DNA of 17,419 bases from JALYUA01 sp038229875 (GTDB taxonomy: Bacteria > Acidobacteriota > Thermoanaerobaculia > UBA5066 > Gp7-AA6). The position numbers and the translations under genes were made by a program. The notes under the pieces are model-generated. The model was not told the origin of the DNA. It saw nothing but the letters and a program-made list of their open reading frames with translations, and made no database searches. Position 1 is the first letter of the stretch; every line of letters starts with the position of its first letter. The stretch lies in NCBI GenBank assembly GCA_038229875.1, contig JBBROA010000089.1, positions 1 through 17,419 of the forward strand. Direction: 5' to 3'. This document shows positions 6,683 to 11,356 of this stretch, in pieces.

Positions 6683-7705
6683 CAACCCCTTCGGCAGGTC
6701 CGCGCGCACGGGCTTCTCGTACAGCGAGTCGAGCAACGTGGCGGCGTCGATTCCAGCGGGAGTTTCGGTCTTCGGGACCATGATCCGGATCGTGTAGATG
6801 TGGTCTCCGGTCTGCCCGGTCCGAGGGTTCTTGACCCCCTGCCCGCGAAGGCGGAACTTCTGCCGGCTCTGCGATCCCGCGGGGATCTTCGCTCGCCGCA
6901 GTCCGTGCACGGTCGGGACCTCGACCTCCGCCCCGGCGTAGGCCTCCTTCACGGTGATCGGAAGGATCCCGTGGATGTCGTCACCCAGCCGCTCGAAGTA
7001 GGGATGCGGGGCGACGCGCACGGTCACGTACAGGTCGCCGGCGGAGCCGCCCCGCGAGCCCTCGGACCCCTTGCCTGGAATCCGGATCGTTCCTCCATTT
7101 TCGGTTCCTTCGGGAATCCGGATCTTGACCGTCTCCGCCTCCGCGACCCGGCCCGACCCGCGGCAGGCGGGGCAGGCCTCCCGCCCCACGCGCCCCTTGC
7201 CTTCGCAGTTCGGACACTCCTTTTCGCGCCGGATGGACAGCGAAGCGAACCCTCCGAGGACCGCGTCGCGGAACGGGATCTCGATGCTTCCCGAGGAATC
7301 TTCGCCCTGTTCGCGGGCCCGCCCGCGCGCTCCGCCGCCTCCGAAGAGGTTGCCGAAGATGTCGCCCAGGTCGGCAGGGTCGAACTGAAAGCTCTCAAAC
7401 GGTGAGCCAGCGGCGCCCGATGGCCGTGGCTGCGGTCCCCGACGGTCGTCCTGGCGGGCGGCGCCGGGATCGAAACCAGCCGAGGGACCGGCGTGGCCAA
7501 AACGGTCGTAGGCCCGCCTCTTGTCCTGTTCCCGCAGGACGTCGTAGGCCTCCTGGACTTCCTGGAACTTCTTCTGGGCGTTCTTGTCCCCCGGGTTGAC
7601 GTCGGGGTGGAGCTTGCGCGCCAGGCGCCGATAGGCCTTCTTGACGTCCGCCTCGGAAGCGTCCCGGGAGACCCCCAGAACTTCGTAGTAGTCGCGTTTC
7701 TTCAT
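6680..7705 (-). CDS. DnaJ-family co-chaperone with a two-motif zinc finger
   Basis: A 341-residue DnaJ-type co-chaperone that would stimulate the ATPase of DnaK and deliver substrates. The J domain is at 4-70 with the essential HPD at 33-35. A Gly/Phe-rich linker follows (71-130, ending DIFGNLFGGGGARGR). The cysteine region holds just two CxxCxGxG motifs, CPNCEGKG (164-171) and CPACRGSG (178-185), where canonical DnaJ has four, so one zinc site is expected. The C-terminal substrate-binding beta-domains (about 186-325) are intact, including GDLYVTVRVAPHPYFERLGDDI and the late RGQGVKNP. It is therefore between type I DnaJ and the zinc-free CbpA type, and may be a second, specialised J-protein. 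The ATG at 7705 has no Shine-Dalgarno site and lies 11 nt after TATAAT. No dnaK or grpE is nearby. Confidence 0.9.
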   Translation of the reverse strand: MKKRDYYEVLGVSRDASEADVKKAYRRLARKLHPDVNPGDKNAQKKFQEVQEAYDVLREQDKRRAYDRFGHAGPSAGFDPGAARQDDRRGPQPRPSGAAGSPFESFQFDPADLGDIFGNLFGGGGARGRAREQGEDSSGSIEIPFRDAVLGGFASLSIRREKECPNCEGKGRVGREACPACRGSGRVAEAETVKIRIPEGTENGGTIRIPGKGSEGSRGGSAGDLYVTVRVAPHPYFERLGDDIHGILPITVKEAYAGAEVEVPTVHGLRRAKIPAGSQSRQKFRLRGQGVKNPRTGQTGDHIYTIRIMVPKTETPAGIDAATLLDSLYEKPVRADLPKGL

Positions 7706-7716
7706 GGGTTTGCGGG

Positions 7717-7722
7717 ATTATA
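7717..7722 (-). promoter_or_regulatory. -10 box of dnaJ, very close to the start codon
   Basis: Perfect TATAAT on the minus strand ending 11 nt before the ATG at 7705. Transcription would start about 5 nt before or at the ATG, predicting a leaderless or near-leaderless mRNA. No good -35 box is found at 16-18 nt. Confidence 0.5.
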
Positions 7723-7729
7723 ACGAGCC

Positions 7730-7740
7730 GGGAACTTCCC
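7730..7740. promoter_or_regulatory. Palindrome GGGAACTTCCC in the dnaJ promoter
   Basis: A perfect odd palindrome (GGGAA-C-TTCCC) between the expected -35 and -10 positions of dnaJ and just upstream of the -35 box of the divergent Lrp gene. Its position fits an operator affecting dnaJ. It is not the CIRCE heat-shock element. Confidence 0.35.
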
Positions 7741-7742
7741 TA

Positions 7743-7770
7743 TTGACAGGCGCTCGCGGTCTAATATTAT
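7743..7770 (+). promoter_or_regulatory. Promoter of the Lrp/AsnC gene
   Basis: A perfect TTGACA (7743-7748) is followed, after 16 nt, by TATTAT (7765-7770), five of six matches to TATAAT. The predicted start near 7777 gives a leader of about 50 nt. Confidence 0.65.
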
Positions 7771-7773
7771 TAG
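7761..7773. promoter_or_regulatory. AT-rich palindrome overlapping the Lrp -10 box
   Basis: CTAATA-T-TATTAG is a perfect 13-nt odd palindrome covering the -10 box. An AT-rich dyad in a GC-rich genome at the promoter of an Lrp-family gene fits an autoregulatory operator, since family members commonly repress their own genes. This is inference. Confidence 0.45.
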
Positions 7774-7826
7774 GCGCTACCCGGATATGCCTCTAATCTT
7801 ATAAGGTGAGGCACCGCGAGGGAGAC

Positions 7827-8306
7827 ATGACGATCGACGACATCGACCTCCGGATTCTGGACATGCTCCAGCGAAACGGCAAGCTGTCTCAGGCCAAAAT
7901 CGCCGGCGCGGTCGGCCTGACGACCCCTTCCGTGAACGAGCGCATCAAGAAAATGGAGCGTCACGGAATGATCAAGGGGTTCGTCGCCCTCCTCGACCAC
8001 GAGAAGATGGGGTTCCCCCTGACCGCCTACGTCGACGTCGCGCTCGAGCACCCCCGGTTCGAAAAAGGGTTCGTCGACGACCTCGAGAAACTGCTGGGCG
8101 TTCAGGAGTGCCATTACCTCGCCGGAGAGTACGCGTACCGTCTCAAGGTGAAGGCGGCGGACACCGCCGCGCTGGCGGACTTCCTCCAGCGGCGGCTCCT
8201 GTCGATCAAAGGCGTCACCCGGACGCGCACGCAGCTCTCACTCTCCTCGAAAAAAGAATCGACGCTCCTCCCGCTCATCATCGAGGCGGACCCCGAGAAG
8301 AAATAG
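7827..8306 (+). CDS. Lrp/AsnC-family transcriptional regulator
   Basis: A 159-residue regulator. The N-terminal winged helix-turn-helix is unmistakable: DDIDLRILDMLQRNGKLSQAKIA (4-26) followed by VGLTTPSVNERIKKMERHGMIKGF (29-52). Residues 64-145 form the RAM ligand-binding and oligomerisation domain (ECHYLAGEYAYRLKVKAADTAALADFL). I chose the ATG at 7827 because DDIDxxIL begins four residues into typical family members and GAGG lies 5 nt upstream; an in-frame GTG at 7806 would add seven residues. It diverges from dnaJ across a 121-bp gap. Lrp proteins usually sense amino acids and repress themselves; a proline-responsive role (PutR-like) over the proline dehydrogenase about 2 kb away is possible but unproven. 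Confidence 0.92.
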   Translation: MTIDDIDLRILDMLQRNGKLSQAKIAGAVGLTTPSVNERIKKMERHGMIKGFVALLDHEKMGFPLTAYVDVALEHPRFEKGFVDDLEKLLGVQECHYLAGEYAYRLKVKAADTAALADFLQRRLLSIKGVTRTRTQLSLSSKKESTLLPLIIEADPEKK

Positions 8307-8759
8307 CTCGGGTTCCTTTTTGGACAAGTTCCGCCCGGTCCAAACCCGTCTCTCGCCCGATGAGCTCAGCATTCCCCCGCCATTTCGCAGGTCGAGAACA
8401 ACCGCGACCGCACCGGTTTCCGGAAATGGCGGGCGTCCGCCCGGCTTTCGCCGGACGGGTCGGCCGGTTGGCCTAAAAGGTGGGCTGCCTAGGGGTTGGG
8501 GGCGAAACGGGGCCGGACCGTAACGCGCAGCGCCCGGTCTGGTTGTAGGGAGGCTTTGGCGGCGGGAGAGATCCAGAAATTCCACATAGCTTGTCTTTGG
8601 CAAAGCAACAAGGGTGCCAACTGAGGCGTTCGCTGTCAGCCGCTCTCAGCTGTGAGTTCTCAGTCCACCGATCGCCCGTCGCCCGTCGCCCTTCGCCCTT
8701 CGCCCTTCGCCCTTCGCCCTTCGCCCTTCGCCCTTCGCCCTTCGCCCTTCGCCCTTCGC
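8307..8759. other. Structured non-coding region between convergent genes
   Basis: These 453 bp hold no convincing gene; the open frames are low-complexity Arg/Pro/Gly readings. It contains an 11-bp inverted repeat (8376-8433), the palindrome TTTCCGGAAA (8417-8426), and hairpins CCGGC-TTTC-GCCGG (8441-8454) and GGCC-GGTT-GGCC (8462-8473). CTTGTCTTT/AAAG-CA-ACAAG (8590-8612) is a further bulged hairpin. A run of CTCAG/CTGTCAG-like words (8632-8662) leads into the heptamer array at the right end. Confidence 0.5.
8376..8433. repeat. 11-bp inverted repeat with internal stem
   Basis: CCCGCCATTTC (8376-8386) and GAAATGGCGGG (8423-8433) are perfect reverse complements separated by 36 nt. Inside the loop GGTCG and CGACC (8390-8409) can form a second stem. 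It starts 70 bp after the Lrp stop codon, so it could end or protect that transcript; no T-run follows. Confidence 0.55.
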
Positions 8760-8760
8760 C
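8672..8760. repeat. Heptamer tandem array, 12.7 copies
   Basis: Twelve full 7-bp units plus 5 nt: two units TCGCCCG followed by ten identical TCGCCCT units and a final TCGCC. The last C (8760) is also the last base of the TAG stop codon of the beta-barrel gene on the minus strand. Read in that direction it is a purine-rich AGGGCGA repeat directly after the stop. There are no spacers, so it is not a CRISPR array. Copy number probably varies by slippage. Confidence 0.9.
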
Positions 8761-9350
8761 TAGAACCGATACATGACTCCCCCATCCGCGGTGAGAATCG
8801 AGCGCGAGGTTCCCGATTTGAAGAGATGAACGGTCAGACGGCCGACGAGCGAGAGACGCCGCCAGACTCGAAGTGATCCGTCGACGCCGAGGTGGCCTCC
8901 GAGCACCGTCTCCTTCGGATCGGTGAACGACGCAAATCCCGCCGGGGCGGCGTCGGGGCGGATGCGGTAGCCGCCGATCCCTCCGAAGAAACCGGATGTG
9001 TAGTCGCCCTCCCAGAACTCGTACGAAACGCCGATCGTTCCGTAATCAACGCGACTATTGAGCTCCGGCGCCAGGAAATTCACGCCGGCGCCGTCGGTCA
9101 CGACGCGGCCGGAATTCGCTCCATTCGTGTTGAGCGAGCCCCAGGTCCCGCGCAGTCGAACCCGTTCTTCGAGAGCAAACTCTCCCCACACCGACAGGTT
9201 TCGCGACCGGAACTCCTCGAACGAAAACCGGTGCGACACGTCGTTGACCGTTCCCAGGGAGGCTCCGAGCGCCCAGCTCTGCGCGAGGGCCGGGAGGCCG
9301 CACAACAGCACACCCGCCATCAGCATCAGAATCCGGATTCGCTCAAACAT
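8760..9350 (-). CDS. Small outer-membrane beta-barrel protein
   Basis: A 196-residue protein with a signal peptide (MFERIRILML core, cleavage probably after ALA at residue 23). It is followed by alternating strands rich in Gly and aromatics (YGTIGVSYEFWEGDYTSGFFGGIGGYRIR, LGGHLGVDGSLRVWRRLSLVGRLTVHLF, DGGVMYRF). It ends in Phe, the usual terminal residue recognised by the BAM assembly machinery. Length suits an eight-stranded OmpA/OmpW-like barrel, although I recognise no specific family. The frame is open for 315 codons further upstream, but that extension is antisense to comF. GGAGGTG (9354-9360) and the signal peptide fix the start at 9350. The stop codon abuts the heptamer array. It diverges from comF across 87 bp. 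Confidence 0.85.
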   Translation of the reverse strand: MFERIRILMLMAGVLLCGLPALAQSWALGASLGTVNDVSHRFSFEEFRSRNLSVWGEFALEERVRLRGTWGSLNTNGANSGRVVTDGAGVNFLAPELNSRVDYGTIGVSYEFWEGDYTSGFFGGIGGYRIRPDAAPAGFASFTDPKETVLGGHLGVDGSLRVWRRLSLVGRLTVHLFKSGTSRSILTADGGVMYRF

Positions 9351-9353
9351 TGG

Positions 9354-9360
9354 CACCTCC
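9354..9360 (-). promoter_or_regulatory. Ribosome binding site of the beta-barrel gene
   Basis: GGAGGTG on the minus strand, 3 nt before the ATG at 9350. It decides the start against a much longer open frame. Confidence 0.7.
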
Positions 9361-9422
9361 GTCCCGGAGTTTAGCCTCGAAGAGAAAAGCCACATTTCGA
9401 ATGCGGCGATCGAGCCCGGGGC

Positions 9423-9428
9423 TACAAT
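9423..9428 (+). promoter_or_regulatory. -10 box of comF, 9 nt before the ATG
   Basis: TACAAT (five of six matches) ends 9 nt upstream of the ATG at 9438, and no Shine-Dalgarno site is present. Transcription should begin within about 3 nt of the ATG. No good -35 box is visible. Confidence 0.45.
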
Positions 9429-9437
9429 CCGCGTCCC

Positions 9438-10223
9438 ATGTCTACGGAGGCGGAGCCGAGTTCGCGGAACGCGAAACAGGGTCCCTGGGCGCGCTTTGCC
9501 GGATCCGTCCTCTTTCCCTCCGTCTGTCTGACCTGCGGGACGCAACCGGTCGACGGATTCCGCGCCGGTGGAGTCTGCGAGAGGTGCTGGAGCGAAGTTC
9601 CCCCTGCCGAGCCCGGATGCGTTCGATGCGATGACCCGCTGCCGGCCCTCGACGCGAAGGTCTGCGGCCGCTGCACCATCGATCCTCCTCACTTTCTCCG
9701 GCTGCGCTCCGCGGCGCCGTACCGGGGGGTCGCCCGTGACCTGCTGATCGCGTTCAAGTTTCGAGGCGCGTCGTTTCTCGCCCCGCACCTCGCCCGCCGG
9801 ATGGCGGGGCTCGACTTCGAGACCCGCTACGACGAAGTCGTCGCTGTGCCCGCGACGCGCTTCTCGCGGCTGCGGTGCGACCCTCCGGCGGAGCTCCTCG
9901 CGCACGCGGTCGCGACGCTGCTCGACTCGCCCTTCCGGCCTCGAAGACTGGTCAAGGTGCGCGAGACGCGCCGGCAGAGCGGCCTTTCCGCCCGGCTGCG
10001 CCCCGACAACGTCCGGGGTGCGTTCGCCGCCCGCGGGCCGGCGCCAGCGAATGTTCTCCTGGTGGACGACGTCGCGACCTCCGGCGCGACCGCACGGGAA
10101 TGCGCTCGAGCGCTCCTCGCTGCCGGCGCGCGCACCGTCGAAGTCCGGTGCTTCGCTCGCGCGACCCGCGACGACGAGGTGCGGCCCGCGTCGTGGCGGG
10201 ACCGCGGTGGAGAGATCGAGTGA
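9438..10223 (+). CDS. comF: ComF-family phosphoribosyltransferase-like protein
   Basis: A 261-residue ComF/GntX-type protein. The N-terminal third has four CxxC pairs (Cys30/33, 47/50, 61/64, 76/79) that should bind zinc. The C-terminal part is a type I phosphoribosyltransferase fold, with the PRPP-binding loop VLLVDDVATSGAT at 206-218. Before it lies the ComF signature VRETRRQSGLSARLRPDNVRGAF (about 174-196). ComF is needed for DNA uptake in naturally competent bacteria, but homologues are widespread in species not known to be competent, and the substrate is unknown. The ATG at 9438 follows a -10 box by 9 nt. The stop codon overlaps the GTG of proline dehydrogenase (GTGA at 10220-10223), so the two are translationally coupled. 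No other competence gene is nearby. Confidence 0.88.
   Translation: MSTEAEPSSRNAKQGPWARFAGSVLFPSVCLTCGTQPVDGFRAGGVCERCWSEVPPAEPGCVRCDDPLPALDAKVCGRCTIDPPHFLRLRSAAPYRGVARDLLIAFKFRGASFLAPHLARRMAGLDFETRYDEVVAVPATRFSRLRCDPPAELLAHAVATLLDSPFRPRRLVKVRETRRQSGLSARLRPDNVRGAFAARGPAPANVLLVDDVATSGATARECARALLAAGARTVEVRCFARATRDDEVRPASWRDRGGEIE
10209..10212 (+). promoter_or_regulatory. Ribosome binding site of proline dehydrogenase
   Basis: GGAG 7 nt upstream of the GTG at 10220, inside the end of comF. It supports the GTG over the much longer upstream frame. Confidence 0.55.
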
Positions 10224-11125
10224 AAGCATTGAACTCTGTCGTCGTCCGCACGCTGCCCCTCGTACCGAAACGTCTCGTCCGCGTTTTCTCGTCACGGTAC
10301 GTGGCCGGAGAGACGCTGCCGGAGGCGCTCGCGGTCGTGCGGCAGTTGAACGACGAGGGCTGCGTGGCCACCCTCGACGTGCTCGGAGAGGACGTGACGC
10401 GCGCGGAGGAGACCGAAGAGACCGTCGTCGAGTACATCCGCGCGCTCCATGCCCTCGCGGCGGGAAAGCTCGACTCGAACATCTCCGTCAAGCTGTCCGC
10501 CCTCGGTCTCAAGCTCGACCCGGCGGAGTGCCGCCGCCAGTTCGCCCGGATACTCGACGCCGCCGCCGAGCACGACACGTTCGTGCGCATCGACATGGAG
10601 GACTCCTCAGTCACCGAAGAAACGATCCGCATCTACTTCGAGGCGCGACAGCGCACTCCCCGCGTCGGCATCGTCCTGCAGGCGTACCTCCACCGAAGCC
10701 GCGCCGACGTCGCGCGCGTGCTCGAGGTCGGCGGAAACGTCCGGGTGTGCAAGGGCATCTATGTCGAGCCGCCCTCGATCGCGTACCAGGGCCGCGAGGA
10801 GATACGGGACAACTACGCGTCGATGGTCGATGACCTGCTCGGTGCCGGGTGCTACGTCGGAATCGCCACCCACGACGAGACGCTTGTCGAGCGCGCTCTT
10901 GCGACGATCCGGCGGCTTGCCCTTCCACGGGAAGCATACGAGTTCCAGATGCTGCTCGGCGTCGCCGGCGATCTGCGGCGGCGTCTCGTCGCCGGCGGGC
11001 ACCGGCTCCGCGTGTACGTGCCGTACGGACGGTCCTGGTACGGGTACTCGATGCGGCGCCTGAAGGAAAATCCGGCGATCGCCGGCCACATCCTGCGGAA
11101 TTTTTTTTCGAGAGAGCGGCGGTAG
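10220..11125 (+). CDS. Monofunctional proline dehydrogenase
   Basis: A 301-residue FAD-dependent proline dehydrogenase that oxidises proline to 1-pyrroline-5-carboxylate, passing electrons to the quinone pool at the membrane. The TIM-barrel signatures appear in order: TLDVLGED (51-58), NISVKLSALGL (87-97), VRIDMEDSSVT (122-132), LQAYLHRS (153-160), RVCKGIY (175-181), IATHDETLV (215-223) and YEFQMLLGV (240-248). RVYVPYG (264-270) follows, and RRLKENP (279-285) carries the Arg pair that grips the proline carboxylate. Length is that of stand-alone enzymes; the P5C dehydrogenase half found in PutA is absent and no gene for it is seen here. The GTG start overlaps the comF stop by 4 nt. A T8 run (11101-11108) near the end could be slippery, but would change just the last few residues. 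Confidence 0.92.
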   Translation: MKALNSVVVRTLPLVPKRLVRVFSSRYVAGETLPEALAVVRQLNDEGCVATLDVLGEDVTRAEETEETVVEYIRALHALAAGKLDSNISVKLSALGLKLDPAECRRQFARILDAAAEHDTFVRIDMEDSSVTEETIRIYFEARQRTPRVGIVLQAYLHRSRADVARVLEVGGNVRVCKGIYVEPPSIAYQGREEIRDNYASMVDDLLGAGCYVGIATHDETLVERALATIRRLALPREAYEFQMLLGVAGDLRRRLVAGGHRLRVYVPYGRSWYGYSMRRLKENPAIAGHILRNFFSRERR

Positions 11126-11172
11126 GGAGACGGCCGCGGTACGCGGTCAACGGATAAGGCCGACGAAGACCC

Positions 11173-11192
11173 GCCATTCGAGGACGAATGGC
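11173..11192. terminator. Strong 8-bp hairpin after proline dehydrogenase
   Basis: GCCATTCG-AGGA-CGAATGGC, perfect 8-bp stem with a 4-nt loop, 48 nt after the stop codon. It is the likeliest 3'-end structure of the comF/proline dehydrogenase transcript. No T-run follows, so Rho-independent termination is doubtful. Confidence 0.4.
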
Positions 11193-11298
11193 CCCCTGCC
11201 GGCGCCCAGGAGGGAGAGACCCGGGACGGCTCCCCCGTGACCCGGAGCAGGAAACCCCAGGGTGCCGGTCTCGCCCTGGATTAAGGCGTCTCAGCGGG

Positions 11299-11328
11299 TT
11301 GACCCAGTAAAATTCAGGGGCATATACT
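11299..11328 (+). promoter_or_regulatory. Promoter of the carboxypeptidase-domain barrel gene
   Basis: TTGACC (11299-11304, five of six matches) and TATACT (11323-11328, five of six) are 18 nt apart. The predicted start near 11335 is directly before a hairpin. The -35 box is itself inside the small palindrome GGGTTGACCC (11297-11306). Confidence 0.6.
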
Positions 11329-11335
11329 TGGAAGC

Positions 11336-11351
11336 CGGACCGTTTGGTCCG
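11336..11351 (+). promoter_or_regulatory. Hairpin at the predicted 5' end of the mRNA
   Basis: CGGACC-GTTT-GGTCCG forms a perfect 6-bp stem 5 nt before the ATG at 11357, and the predicted transcription start is about 1 nt before it. There is no Shine-Dalgarno site. It may stabilise the message or limit translation. Confidence 0.45.
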
Positions 11352-11356
11352 ACAGT

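Larger units (their letters stand above)
11126..11356. other. Hairpin-rich intergenic region
   Basis: No gene is seen in these 231 bp. It holds GCCATTCG-AGGA-CGAATGGC (11173-11192), a bulged stem CCGGGACGG/CCGT-GA-CCCGG (11221-11245), CCAGGG/CCCTGG (11257-11279), then a promoter (11299-11328) and a last hairpin just before the ATG (11336-11351). I compared it by eye with TPP, FMN, cobalamin, glycine and cyclic-di-GMP riboswitches and found no match. Confidence 0.5.

Noticed and set aside
7706..7742. CIRCE heat-shock operator before dnaJ
   Set aside because: The TTAGCACTC-N9-GAGTGCTAA pattern is absent; the palindrome GGGAACTTCCC is unrelated.
7806..8306. Lrp gene starting at the GTG at 7806
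   Set aside because: It would add MRHREGD before the conserved start; the ATG at 7827 has GAGG 5 nt upstream and fits the family N-terminus.
8320..8523. Possible 67-residue protein after the Lrp gene
   Set aside because: TTG start without a binding site; Pro/Arg/Gly-rich product lying across the inverted repeat.
8672..8760. CRISPR array
   Set aside because: Units are 7 bp and directly adjacent, without spacers.
8591..8876. Small open frames across the heptamer array giving SPFALRP repeats
   Set aside because: A 7-bp repeat without stop codons automatically yields a 7-residue repeat in all frames. There is no ribosome binding site or independent coding signal.
9351..9365. Sigma-54 promoter element beginning TGGCAC
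   Set aside because: The required TTGC element at the correct spacing is missing; the bases belong to the complement of the beta-barrel ribosome binding site.
8760..10295. 511-codon version of the beta-barrel gene
   Set aside because: The first 315 codons are antisense to comF and low in complexity. The ATG at 9350 has a ribosome binding site and begins a signal peptide.
9875..11125. 416-codon version of proline dehydrogenase
   Set aside because: The extra N-terminus overlaps comF in another frame and has no family match. The GTG at 10220 has GGAG at 7 nt and gives the normal family length.
11126..11356. Known riboswitch or tRNA
   Set aside because: No match by eye to conserved cores of TPP, FMN, cobalamin, glycine, SAH, fluoride or cyclic-di-GMP aptamers, and no cloverleaf. 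A covariance-model scan would be decisive.
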